Assembly: GCA_963836425.1 (NCBI GenBank)
Contig: CAWIJJ010000012.1
Coordinates: 124,001-188,000 of the forward strand
Direction of reading: 5' to 3'
Source of the DNA: CAWIJJ01 sp963836425
Lineage (GTDB): Bacteria > Acidobacteriota > Terriglobia > Bryobacterales > Bryobacteraceae
DNA: 64,000 nt
This document shows, in pieces, positions 16,441-25,036 of this stretch; position 1 is the first letter of the stretch, and each line of letters begins with the position of its first letter. A model generated the notes under the pieces. That model did not search any database. It worked only from the letters and a program-made list of their open reading frames with translations, and had not been told where the DNA came from. A program made the translations under genes and the position numbers.

Positions 16441-17790
16441 CTAATCCTCGGCCATGTTCTTCATGGTGCCGGCCGGGATTACCGCTTCCGATACGGCGTT
16501 GCCGGTGATCAGGCGGGAGCCCCGGCTGAAGGTCAGATACTGGAATCCCCACAAGACAAACACCACCACGCGGTTCTGAAATTCCACCAGGTACATGAGG
16601 TGCACGAAGAGCCAGGCCAGCCAGGCCGGCAATCCGGAAAGGTGCATGCCGAAGATACGCGCCACCGCCTTGCCGCGCCCGATCACCGCCAGGTCGCCTT
16701 TATCGAAGTAACGGAACGGCGGCATTTCCCTGGGTCCGTCCAGCCGCTTGACGATGGCTTTGGCCGCATATTCGCCGCCCTGCATGGCCACCTGCGCCAC
16801 GCCGGGGTACGGCTTTCCGTCGGGACCGCATGTGTCCGCCAGGTCGCCCACCACGTAGATGTCCGGGTAGCCTGGAATGGTCAGGTCGTGCTTCACCTGA
16901 ATCTGCCCGCGACGGTCGGTGGGCGCGCCCGTTCGCTCACCCACGCGCTTGCCGAATTCCGTGGTGGTGACGCCGCCCGCCCACAGCACGGTTTCCGCCC
17001 GCAGGCGCTCTTCGGTACCGTCCGGCCGCCGGAAGGTCACGCCGTCGCCGTCCACCGCCGTCACCCGCACGCCGTTGCGCACCCGGACACCCAACCGGAT
17101 CAGGGCCTGTTCGGCTTTGGCCGACAGATCCTCGGGGTAATGTTGCAGCACGCGCGGCGAGCCGTCCACAATCAGGATCTGCGCCTCTTCCGGGTGGATC
17201 GAGCGGAAGTCGCAGCGCAGCGTATGGTTGGCAATTTCGGCCAGCGCTCCGGCGAGTTCCACGCCGGTGGGTCCCGCGCCGACAATCACGAAAGTCAGCC
17301 ACGCCCGCCGTTCCTCGGGGTCCGGCGACCGCTCGGCCGCTTCGAATGCGTACAGGATCTTGTGCCGGATGGCGGTCGCCTCTTCGACGGTCTTCAGGCT
17401 CGGCGCCCACACACGCCACTCGTCATGCCCGAAATAGGAACTGCGCGAGCCGGTTGCGATGATCAGGGAGTCGAATTCGCAGCGCGCGCCGTCTTTAAGA
17501 ATCACCACCTTCGCCGCGGGGTCCAGGTCCGCGGCTTCGCCCAGCAGCACGCGCGTGTTCTTTTGGGCTGAAAGCACCGCGCGCAGCGGGGCGCAGATCT
17601 CGCCGGGCGAAAGCGAACCGGTGGCCACCTGGTAGAGCAGCGGCTGAAAGAGATGAAAATTGCGGCGGTCAATCAGCGTGACGTCCACCGGCGCGCGTGC
17701 CAGCGTGCGCGCGGCGTACAGGCCGCCGAATCCACCTCCGAGTATGAGTACGCGATGCCTGATAGTTTCAGGATAACGGAACGGCCGAAT
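16441..17790 (-). CDS. Type II NADH dehydrogenase-like FAD oxidoreductase
   Basis: A roughly 449-residue flavoprotein that passes electrons from NAD(P)H to quinone without pumping protons. Seen are the FAD site GGGFGGLYAARTL near the N-terminus, the NADH site VIVGAGPTGVELAGALAE near residue 160, the second FAD motif IYVVGDLAD near 290, and C-terminal hydrophobic helices for membrane attachment (LAWLFVHLMYLVEF). No ATG, GTG or TTG exists between the upstream gene and the first Rossmann strand. The best start is ATT at 17790, which shares a base with the upstream TAA (TAATT in place of the common TAATG). Either a rare ATT start or a G-to-T change is implied. It forms an operon with the epimerase gene. 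Confidence 0.82.
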   Translation of the reverse strand: MRPFRYPETIRHRVLILGGGFGGLYAARTLARAPVDVTLIDRRNFHLFQPLLYQVATGSLSPGEICAPLRAVLSAQKNTRVLLGEAADLDPAAKVVILKDGARCEFDSLIIATGSRSSYFGHDEWRVWAPSLKTVEEATAIRHKILYAFEAAERSPDPEERRAWLTFVIVGAGPTGVELAGALAEIANHTLRCDFRSIHPEEAQILIVDGSPRVLQHYPEDLSAKAEQALIRLGVRVRNGVRVTAVDGDGVTFRRPDGTEERLRAETVLWAGGVTTTEFGKRVGERTGAPTDRRGQIQVKHDLTIPGYPDIYVVGDLADTCGPDGKPYPGVAQVAMQGGEYAAKAIVKRLDGPREMPPFRYFDKGDLAVIGRGKAVARIFGMHLSGLPAWLAWLFVHLMYLVEFQNRVVVFVLWGFQYLTFSRGSRLITGNAVSEAVIPAGTMKNMAED

Positions 17791-18887
17791 TACGCTGGTG
17801 TCAAACCTAACCCTGGACCCGAGGGCAGGATCAGCTTGCCGTTCTCCACCCGAACGCCGTGGAACGGATCGTTGGCGATCAGCAGGTTGCCGTCCAGATC
17901 GGCATAATCCACGAGGGGCGAAAGATGCGCCGCCGCGGTGACCGTCACCGAACTCGAAATCATGCACCCGAGCATCGTTTTCATGCCCAGCGATTTGGCC
18001 AGGTGGATCATGCGCAGCGCTTCCTGGATGCCGCCGCTCTTGTCCAGCTTGATGTTGACGCCGTCGTAGGCGTCCTTGAGCTTGGGAATGTCCGATGCCC
18101 GCCCGCACACCTCGTCCGCGATGATGGGGATGTGGACGCGGCTGCGCACCCAGCGCGTCTCCTCGATCATTTCGGCCGGCAGCGGCTGCTCGATGAATTC
18201 GACTCCCTGGCTTTCCAGCCAGTTGATCTTGCGGACGGCCTCTTCCTTGCTTTTCCAGCCCTCGTTGGCATCGACGCGCAGAGGCTTTTTGGTGACGCTG
18301 CGTACAGCCGCGATGGTCGGCTCGTCTGTGGACAGCCCGACCTTCACTTTCAGAATCGGGTATTGGGCCGCTTCGAGGGTCTTCTGTTTCGTGATCTCCG
18401 GCGTATCGATGCCGATCGAAAAAGTGGTGACCGGCGCGTCCTTGGGGTCGAGTCCGAACAGGCTGTAGAGCGGAATCCCGAGCTTTTGCCCGACCCAGTC
18501 CATCAGCGCGATATCGATGGCCGACTTGGCGGCCCACTCTCCCGGCACCCGTTTGAAAACCGTCTCCATCACCTTCTCAAACTGCATCGGGTTGGCGGAA
18601 ACGAGCAGGTCAAGTACCGAGTCCACCGCCTTGCGGCCGCTTGCGGCATCTTCGTGGTAGCGCACAATGGGCGCCCCCTCGCCGTGGCCGGTGATGCCGT
18701 CCCGCTGATACGCGACGTGCAGCGTGTCGCGGTATTCGCTGGAGGACATGGTGGTGGTCCAGGTGTGGCGCAGGTTCAGCCGCACGATCTTCGACATCAC
18801 GGTCGCCTCGGCCGCGGGCGCCGCCGGTGCGGCAAAACCTGCGGCGGGCGCCAGTGCGGCCGCGCCAAGAAACTTTCTACGATTCAC
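17790..18887 (-). CDS. Tat-exported dipeptide epimerase, enolase superfamily
   Basis: A 365-residue mandelate-racemase/muconate-lactonizing type enzyme resembling L-Ala-D/L-Glu epimerases. The signal MNRRKFLGAAALAPAAG is a twin-arginine leader. The barrel shows KVKVG (catalytic lysine), metal ligands in RVDANEGW, FIEQPL and IADEVC, and the second lysine in NIKLDKSGG. The enzyme would invert the Glu centre of murein-derived dipeptides so they can be degraded. Its ATG overlaps the stop of the NlpC/P60 peptidase by four bases. In Bacillus the same two activities (YkfC and YkfB) recycle murein peptides, which supports the substrate guess. Export is unusual, since the Bacillus enzyme is cytoplasmic. 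Confidence 0.82.
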   Translation of the reverse strand: MNRRKFLGAAALAPAAGFAAPAAPAAEATVMSKIVRLNLRHTWTTTMSSSEYRDTLHVAYQRDGITGHGEGAPIVRYHEDAASGRKAVDSVLDLLVSANPMQFEKVMETVFKRVPGEWAAKSAIDIALMDWVGQKLGIPLYSLFGLDPKDAPVTTFSIGIDTPEITKQKTLEAAQYPILKVKVGLSTDEPTIAAVRSVTKKPLRVDANEGWKSKEEAVRKINWLESQGVEFIEQPLPAEMIEETRWVRSRVHIPIIADEVCGRASDIPKLKDAYDGVNIKLDKSGGIQEALRMIHLAKSLGMKTMLGCMISSSVTVTAAAHLSPLVDYADLDGNLLIANDPFHGVRVENGKLILPSGPGLGLTPA

Positions 18888-19717
18888 TTCACTCTCCTCA
18901 TCGCCACCAGAATGGCCGACCAGTGCGGGTCGTTCAGATTGTCGATGCGCACGGCGGGCGTTTCGTGGGTGGTGGCGTCCAGAAACTGTCCGTTGCCGAT
19001 ATAGAGGCCGGTGTGCGTGATCTTCTTATCGGAGCTGCCGAAATACAGCAGGTCGCCCGGCTGAAGCTCGGCGCGCTTCACCGGCACGACGCCGCTCCAG
19101 TCGGCCTGCGGCTGCGCGTCGCGCGGCAGGTGAATGCCGCGCCGCCGGCAGAGCATCTGCGTGAATCCGGAGCAATCGTACCCGAAGCTGGAGGTTCCGC
19201 CCCACGTGTATGGCAGGCCCAGGAACCGCTTGCCCAGCTCGATCATTTCGGCGATGGAAAGCGGCTTGGCGTCGAACTGTATGTCGCCCGACTGCACCCA
19301 TGCGGAACGGTCGTCCGGGAGCCTCACCTGTAGCCAGCGGTTGTCTTCGGGCGGCTCGGCGATGACCTCGAGCCTGGTTTCGAACGGTACCGTCAGCAGG
19401 GGAGCGTGTTTGGTGACGCTCGCTTCGCGGTAGAGATGCGCGAACAGGCTGCGCACCTCCGCCACCCGGCCGCGCGTGCCGTAAGGCTGACCGGTGCGCA
19501 ACGCGTCCGCCGGAGTCCAGCCCGTGTAATCGTCGGCGGTGCGGATGCGGGCCCAGCCGGCCGCTTCCTCGATCACTTCCACGTTGGCCCCGTAAATCGC
19601 CTGGGAGACGACGTCCGCGTCGAGCGACGGCCGCGAGTACATATTCTGCACCGGGCGCAGGATCACGGCATTGGGCATAGCCGCGGCCAGAAAGGCGGCG
19701 GCGAATACGAGCGGCAT
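18884..19717 (-). CDS. NlpC/P60 peptidase with SH3 domains, YkfC-like
   Basis: A 277-residue exported cysteine peptidase. After a short signal sequence there are two SH3-like modules (about residues 20-75 and 80-148). The NlpC/P60 domain (155-275) has Cys182 in YDCSGF, His235 in ITHTGLYIGNG, and a third polar residue in the ATTHE segment. This order matches gamma-D-glutamyl-L-diamino acid endopeptidases such as YkfC, which release L-Ala-D-Glu from murein tripeptides. The downstream epimerase, coupled by a four-base overlap, would take that dipeptide. Together they form a periplasmic peptidoglycan-peptide recycling module. Confidence 0.87.
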   Translation of the reverse strand: MPLVFAAAFLAAAMPNAVILRPVQNMYSRPSLDADVVSQAIYGANVEVIEEAAGWARIRTADDYTGWTPADALRTGQPYGTRGRVAEVRSLFAHLYREASVTKHAPLLTVPFETRLEVIAEPPEDNRWLQVRLPDDRSAWVQSGDIQFDAKPLSIAEMIELGKRFLGLPYTWGGTSSFGYDCSGFTQMLCRRRGIHLPRDAQPQADWSGVVPVKRAELQPGDLLYFGSSDKKITHTGLYIGNGQFLDATTHETPAVRIDNLNDPHWSAILVAMRRVK

Positions 19718-19768
19718 CGACTCTCCCTGCTTGTAGGTTACCGCACGCTGCGCGCCGGCCGCGCCGGA

Positions 19769-20757
19769 TCAGCTCTTGGGCTGCCCCGGGTGCGTTTCCA
19801 CGTAGTTCGATACGGGCTTGAGCGTGCGCAGATACTGATAGATCGCCGTCAGGTCCTCTTCCTGCATCTGGGACAGGGAAATCCAGGGCATTAGCGTGAA
19901 CGATTCGGGACCGGGAAGCGGGGGAGCGCCGTTCACGGCCCAGTCTCTGCGCTCGGCGATTTTCTTGAGGAAGAAGGCCTGGTCCCACTTGCCGATTCCG
20001 GTTTCCAGGTCCGGCGTGATGTTGGCGCTGAGCACCGTGCCCATGGTGCTCTCGAAGCGCTCGCCGCCGGCGAATTCCTTGCCCGGAACCGGGGTGCCCT
20101 GGTTCGACGGCGTGTGGCAGCCGCCGCATCCGCCGAGGGTCGCCAGGTACTTGCCGTATTTGAGGCGGTCGGCGCGATCCGGAGGCGGGACGCTTCCGGC
20201 CGGTTGCGGCGCCCCCTTGATCATCAGGTTCACGGGAAACGAGAGCGCGGTAGCGGGCAGCGGATTCCGCACCGGGGGCAGGGAATTCAGGTAGGCCACC
20301 AGGGACTCGACGTCTTCGTCGCTCATTTCGCGGTAGGAGCCGTAAGGCATCATCGGGAAGAGGGCGCGGCCCTGGTTGTCCACGCCTTCCCGGATGGCGC
20401 GGATCTTCTCGCCGTCGGTCCACGTTCCGATCCCGGTCTCGCGGTCGGGTGTGATGTTCGGCGCCACAACCGTGCCGGGCATGCCTTTCATGAAATCGGA
20501 AAGCACGTTCCCCGCCCGCGCCCGGCCACGATCACCGGCCCGCCGATCTTCGTGAAGTCGCGCTGCGAGTGGCAATCGTCGCAATCCGCCACGATTTCGA
20601 ACAGGTACTTCCCGCGCGCGATCCGTTCCGGCGTCATCGAGACTTTGATCGCGGAGGCGGGAACCTGCGCCGGTTTGCGCATGTACAGATAAGCCACGCC
20701 GGCGGCGGGAACCACGATCAGGAGGAGCACCAGGATCAGGAGGATCTTCTTCCACAT
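19769..20757 (-). pseudogene. Dihaem cytochrome c, interrupted by a one-base frameshift
   Basis: The gene encodes a membrane-anchored cytochrome of about 329 residues. It starts at 20757 with MWKKILLILVLLLIVV, a hydrophobic anchor, followed by the first haem site CDDCH. The second haem domain, in the next frame, has CGGCH and repeats of a VVAPNITPDRETGIG-type phrase in both halves. The frames meet in a CCCC run at 20510-20513; one extra base there joins VAGRG to GNVLSDF. Both parts are conserved, so a homopolymer error is likely. Such two-domain proteins carry electrons to periplasmic oxidases or dehydrogenases. It is divergent from rplU. Confidence 0.8.
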
Positions 20758-20764
20758 AGGGACC

Positions 20765-20834
20765 GAGTGTACTACGGCTCCGGCCGCCCCGGGAAACGCG
20801 CATTTGGAAGAACTTGCCCGCCCGTAGTACACTG
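20765..20834. promoter_or_regulatory. Inverted repeat between divergent cytochrome c and rplU genes
   Basis: GTGTACTACGG at 20767-20777 and its perfect reverse complement CCGTAGTACAC at 20822-20832 flank about 44 bp. Each arm contains TACACT reading outward, so each could be the -10 box of one of the two divergent promoters; TTGGAA at 20804-20809 would be an 18-bp-spaced -35 for rplU. The arms could also be operator half-sites for one regulator. Confidence 0.5.
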
Positions 20835-20896
20835 AATGTTTACTCCAGTGGCTCCGACGCACTCCGTGTGTTCCGGCTCCCAAAACAGAGGAAAGC

Positions 20897-21187
20897 ATGC
20901 ACGCGATTATTGAAACCGGCGGAAAGCAATACCGGGTGGCTCCGGGCGACGTCATCCGCGTGGAAAAACTGGCCGGCGACGTCGGCTCTGAAATCGACCT
21001 GCCCGTCAAGGCGGCCTTCGCCGAGGGAGGCGAAATGGTCTCCGGCACCGTCAAAGGGACGATTGTCGGCAACGGACGGGGCGATAAGATCATCGTCTTC
21101 AAGTTCAAACGCAAGAAGCAGTACAAGAAGACCATCGGGCATCGCCAGTCCTTCACCGAAGTGAAGGTCGGCGACATTCTGGTGTAG
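20897..21187 (+). CDS. rplU: 50S ribosomal protein L21
   Basis: A 96-residue protein of normal length for bL21, a 23S rRNA-binding protein of the large subunit. It opens MHAIIETGGKQYRVAPGD and has the usual RRQ-like basic loop (KFKRKKQYKKTIGHRQ) near the C-terminus. GAGGAAAGC precedes the ATG. The order rplU-rpmA-obg is the canonical bacterial arrangement; rpmA starts seven bases after the stop. Confidence 0.97.
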   Translation: MHAIIETGGKQYRVAPGDVIRVEKLAGDVGSEIDLPVKAAFAEGGEMVSGTVKGTIVGNGRGDKIIVFKFKRKKQYKKTIGHRQSFTEVKVGDILV

Positions 21188-21194
21188 GTGAGTT

Positions 21195-21452
21195 ATGGCG
21201 CATAAAAAAGGTTTAGGAAGTTCCAAGAACGGCCGCGATTCGAACGCGCAGCGGCTGGGCGTGAAGGTGTTCGGCGGTCAACTGGTTCCGGGCGGCTCCA
21301 TCATCGTCCGGCAGCGCGGCACCAAGATCAAGCCGGGCTTGAATGTCGGCTGGGGCAAAGACGATACGCTGTTCGCCAAGGTGACGGGCGTGGTCGAGTT
21401 CAAAGACCGCGGCCGCCTCGGCAAGTTCGTCAACGTCGCCGCATCCGAATAG
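21195..21452 (+). CDS. rpmA: 50S ribosomal protein L27
   Basis: An 85-residue bL27. The N-terminus MAHKKGLGSSKNGRDSNAQR is typical, and the glycine-rich tail near the peptidyl transferase centre is present from the start, with no cleavable extension of the Firmicutes type. It is seven bases from rplU and a hairpin with T-run lies 26 bases behind its stop. Confidence 0.97.
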   Translation: MAHKKGLGSSKNGRDSNAQRLGVKVFGGQLVPGGSIIVRQRGTKIKPGLNVGWGKDDTLFAKVTGVVEFKDRGRLGKFVNVAASE

Positions 21453-21478
21453 TTCTTCAAGGCCCTGAGGTTCCACCC

Positions 21479-21511
21479 GCCGCCGGTTCCTTACCCGGAC
21501 CGGCGGCTTTT
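21479..21511 (+). terminator. Intrinsic terminator or attenuator directly before obg
   Basis: A perfect 9-bp stem (GCCGCCGGT at 21479-21487 with ACCGGCGGC at 21499-21507) with an 11-base loop is followed by TTTT at 21508-21511. It ends two bases before the obg start codon. It should end part of the rplU-rpmA transcripts and also masks the obg ribosome binding region. Confidence 0.7.
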
Positions 21512-21513
21512 CT

Positions 21514-22536
21514 ATGCTGTTTCTGGACGAAGCGAAAATTCTGGTGAAGGCCGGCGATGGCGGCAACGGATGTCTTGCATTCCGGCGGGAGAAGTTCGTC
21601 CCGCGCGGCGGACCGAGCGGCGGCGACGGCGGCCGCGGCGGCGATGTGGTGCTGGTCTCCACGGGCCAGCAGAACACGCTGCTCCAGTTCAGCTACAACC
21701 CCGAACACAAGGCCGAGCGCGGCCGTCACGGCGAGGGCAGCAACCGCACGGGCGCGGACGGCAAATCCATCGAGGTCCCGGTGCCGGTGGGTACGGTGGT
21801 CTACGACGAAGCCACCGGCGAGCGTCTCATGGACTTTAACGAGCCGGGCCAGACGTTCGTGGTGGCGCGCGGCGGACGGGGCGGACGCGGCAATGCCCGC
21901 TTCGCGACATCCACCCACCAGGCGCCCACGGAGCACGAAGCGGGGAAGCCTGGCGAAGAGCGGCGCCTGCGGCTTGAATTGAAATTGCTGGCGGACGTGG
22001 GGCTGGTGGGTTTTCCGAACGCGGGCAAGTCAACGCTGATTTCGCGGATCTCGGCGGCGCGTCCGAAGATCGCGGATTATCCGTTCACAACTCTGGAGCC
22101 GAACCTGGGCGTGGTGGAACTCGAGAACTACCGCAGCTTCGTGGTGGCGGACATCCCCGGGCTGATCGAGGGCGCGCATGAAGGCCACGGGCTGGGCATC
22201 CAGTTTCTGCGGCACGTGGAGCGCACGCGTTTGCTGGCGCACCTGGTGGATGTTTCGGAAATGAGCGGGCGCGAGCCGGCGGAAGATTTTGGGATCGTGA
22301 TGAACGAGCTGGCGAGTTTCAGCGAGGATCTCGCGGCCAAGCCGATGATTGTGATTGCGACGAAGATGGACGCCGCTCAGGATGACGGGCGGGTAGCGTC
22401 GCTGCGGGAACTCGCCGGCGAGCGGGGTCTGCAATACTTCGAGATTTCGAGCGCTACGGGGCAGGGGATTGAAGCGCTGAAGTTTGCGATGGCGGACCGC
22501 GTGTTGCCGCCCGTGGAAAAGCCGGCCGGGTCCTGA
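21514..22536 (+). CDS. obg: Obg-family GTPase
   Basis: A 340-residue ribosome-associated GTPase needed for large-subunit assembly and stress signalling. The glycine-rich OBG fold covers residues 1-158 (GGPSGGDGGRGGD, GRHGEGSNRTG). The G domain has GFPNAGKST (G1, about 167-175), DIPG (G3) and TKMD (G4, in place of NKxD, common in Obg). It lacks the variable C-terminal OCT domain, as many family members do. There is no Shine-Dalgarno sequence: a terminator hairpin occupies the space before the ATG. Expression therefore depends on read-through from rplU-rpmA. Confidence 0.95.
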   Translation: MLFLDEAKILVKAGDGGNGCLAFRREKFVPRGGPSGGDGGRGGDVVLVSTGQQNTLLQFSYNPEHKAERGRHGEGSNRTGADGKSIEVPVPVGTVVYDEATGERLMDFNEPGQTFVVARGGRGGRGNARFATSTHQAPTEHEAGKPGEERRLRLELKLLADVGLVGFPNAGKSTLISRISAARPKIADYPFTTLEPNLGVVELENYRSFVVADIPGLIEGAHEGHGLGIQFLRHVERTRLLAHLVDVSEMSGREPAEDFGIVMNELASFSEDLAAKPMIVIATKMDAAQDDGRVASLRELAGERGLQYFEISSATGQGIEALKFAMADRVLPPVEKPAGS

Positions 22537-22550
22537 GCGTTGGCGGAGCC

Positions 22551-25025
22551 TTATTGGCCTTCTGCCTCCAGCTTCGCGATTTCCGCATCGAACCACGAAA
22601 TCCAGTTTTGGCTCGGCATCAGCCGCCCGGCGGAATCGAGGTTGACCAGAATGTCTTTTCCCCGAAGCAGGTGAGACCGGCGAGTGTCGGTGGTCTGTAA
22701 GTGGGGGAGTGTTCCGAGCTTCGCGCAGGAGACGGCGAGATCGACCTGCCACTGGGCGTTGGCGGGATCGCGCGCGGCCAGGGTCTCGCGGATCGCCAGG
22801 CTGGCGCGATAGGCCTGTAGCGCACCCGCGCCGTCGCCCTGCGCCACGAGCACGTCGCCGATTTTTTCGTGGCTCACCGAGAGGTCGCGCTGCCACACGG
22901 TGTTGGCGGGATCGCGTGCGGCCAGGGTCTCGCGATCGAAGGCTGGCGCGATAGGCCTGTAGCGCCCCGGCGCCGTCGCCCTGCGCCACCAGCACGTCGC
23001 CGATTTTGTTGTGGCTCACCGAGAGGTCGCGCTGCCATTCGGTGTTGGCGGGATCGCGCGCGGCCAGGGTCTCGCGGATCGAGAGGCTGGCGCGATAGGC
23101 CCGCAGCGCACCCGCGCCGTCGCCCTGCGCCACGAGCACGTCGCCGATTCTTTCGTGGCTCACCGAGAGGTCGCGCTGCCACACGGTGTTGGCGGGATCG
23201 CGCGCGGCCAGGGTCTCGCGGATCGAGAGGCTGGCGCGATAGGCCTGTAGCGCACCGGCGCCGTCGCCCTGCGCCACCAGCACGTCGCCGATCCTGTCGT
23301 GGCTCACCGAGAGGTCGCGCTGCCATTCGGTGTTGGCGGGATCGCGTGCGGCCAGGGTCTCGCAGATCGAGAGGCTGGCGCGATAGGCTTGCAATGCACC
23401 CGCGCCGTCGCCCTGCGCCACCAAGACGTCGCCGAATTTGGTGTGGCTCACGAAGAGGTCGCGCTGCCATTCGGTGTTGGCGGGATCGCGTGCGGCCAGG
23501 GTCTCGCGCGATCGAGAGGCTGGCGCGATAGGCCTGTAGCGCCCCGGCGCCGTCGCCCTGCGCCACCAGCACGTCGCCGATTTTGTCTGTGGCTCACCGA
23601 GAGGTCGCGCTGCCATTCGGTGTTGGCGGGATCGCGTGCGGCCAGGGTCTCGCGGATCGAGAGGCTGGCGTGATAGGCTCGCAGTGCCCCCGCGCCGTCG
23701 CCCTGCGCCACGAGCACGTTGCCGATCCTGTCGTGGCTCACCGAGAGGTCGCGCTGCCACTCGGTGTTGGCGGGATCGCGGGCGGCCAGGGTCTCCGCGA
23801 TCGCCAGGCCGGCGCGATAGGCCTGTAGCGCCCCGGCGCCGTCGCCCTGCGCCACGAGCACGTCGCCGATTTTGTTGTGGCTCACCGAGAGGTCGCGCTG
23901 CCACCCGGCGTTGGCGGGATCGCGACCGGCTTGGGTCTCCGCCAGACGGAGTGCGGCGGTGTAAGCCGTCAGCGCCGCGGAGAGACTCCCCGCCGACAAA
24001 GAGACATCCCCCAGACCGCCATGCGCGGCCATTTCGCCCCACATGTCGCCCTTCGCTTGAACGATGCGGAGCGACCCTGTAAACGCGGTCCGCGCCTCGT
24101 TCAGGTCACCAAGCCTCATCCATGCGTGTCCCAGCAGGCGGGCGGCTTCACCATCTTCGGGGTTCGCGGCCAGCGCCTTGCGATAAAACTTTGCAGCCTT
24201 GTTCACGTCCCGCAGCAGGGCGAGGTTGGCCACGTTGCGCGCTGCCTCCGCCATGCGGACCCGCGCCTCCCCGGCTTGGCGTTCCTGCGCCTCGTATTCC
24301 TGCTCGAACGCGTCTTCCGCCGCTTCCGGCTCGCCGCGGGCCAGTGCCGCAAAGGCCGCGGCCAGACCCGGACGCTCGGCCGCGGACGACTCGGCGAGCT
24401 TCCGCCTGAGGTCGTCCACCGTGCGGCGCAACGCGTCGATCTGGTCCGCCTGCAAATGGCGCACCTCCTCCAATTCCCCGATCCGCTGCCGCGCCGCGCC
24501 CGCATCGCGCAGCAGCCTATCCAGGTCCGCCCCCACCGCCAGCCCGCCCGCCTCGGCGATCTCTTCGATCAGCCGGCGCGTGTCGCTCTCCCAGCCGTCT
24601 TCGGTTACGCAGCGGACGTTCCAGACTTGAAACAGCGGAAGCAATTCGGATGGCAGCCTGTCCGCGGGCACATCGTGGACCTTCAGGCCTTCCACCAGCG
24701 TGGGGACCATGGTGAGGGAATCGTGGGAGAGCGCGGTGAGGAGTTCGTGCCGCACCATGTCCCCGGGGTCGGCGAGCCGCGGCAGGTTCTCCGCATTCGC
24801 CCAGCGCGGCCCGATCACCGCCACGCACACCGCGCTTTGTGCCAGCGCCGCATCGATCTTCTCGCGCCACTTGCCGGCGCCGATGCTGTGCACGTCGCGA
24901 AAGACGCGCTCGCGCCCGAAGGCGATGCGCAGCCAGTCGTACAGGCGGCCGCTGGCGCCACGGGCGTCGTCGCGGCGGTAGCTGATGAAGATGTGGTCGC
25001 GAACCGGGCAGGGTGAACCGGCCAT
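22551..25025 (-). pseudogene. TIR domain protein with TPR repeat array, frameshifted in the repeats
   Basis: The intact gene would encode about 825 residues. Residues 8-150 are a TIR domain (DHIFISYRRDDARG, then VAVIGPRWA, then the conserved Trp region), a class that in bacteria often hydrolyses NAD+ or signals in defence. A coiled coil follows (ELEEVRHLQADQIDALRRTV), then irregular TPRs, then nine near-identical 48-residue TPR units (WQRDLSVSHNKIGDVLVAQ type). Four single-base indels in the repeats (about 23587, 23510, and two near 22931-22940) break the frame, but two gains and two losses cancel, so the C-terminus is back in the starting frame. It starts 11 bp after the ankyrin gene's stop, as fourth gene of the DUF1592 operon. 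Confidence 0.75.
22737..24032 (-). repeat. Nine tandem 144-bp repeats within the TIR-TPR gene
   Basis: The plus-strand landmark GAGGTCGCGCTGCCA (or a close variant) recurs at 22737, 22881, 23023, 23167, 23311, 23455, 23601, 23745 and 23889. The spacings are 144, 142, 144, 144, 144, 146, 144 and 144 bp. Units differ by a few bases only, which implies recent expansion or gene conversion. The 142-bp and 146-bp spacings mark the indels that shift the reading frame. Confidence 0.9.
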
Positions 25026-25036
25026 CCCCTGCGATC

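Noticed and set aside
22737..24032. Regularly spaced repeats considered as a CRISPR array
   Set aside because: Units are 144 bp, contiguous, encode TPR helices and have no unique spacers; no cas genes are near.
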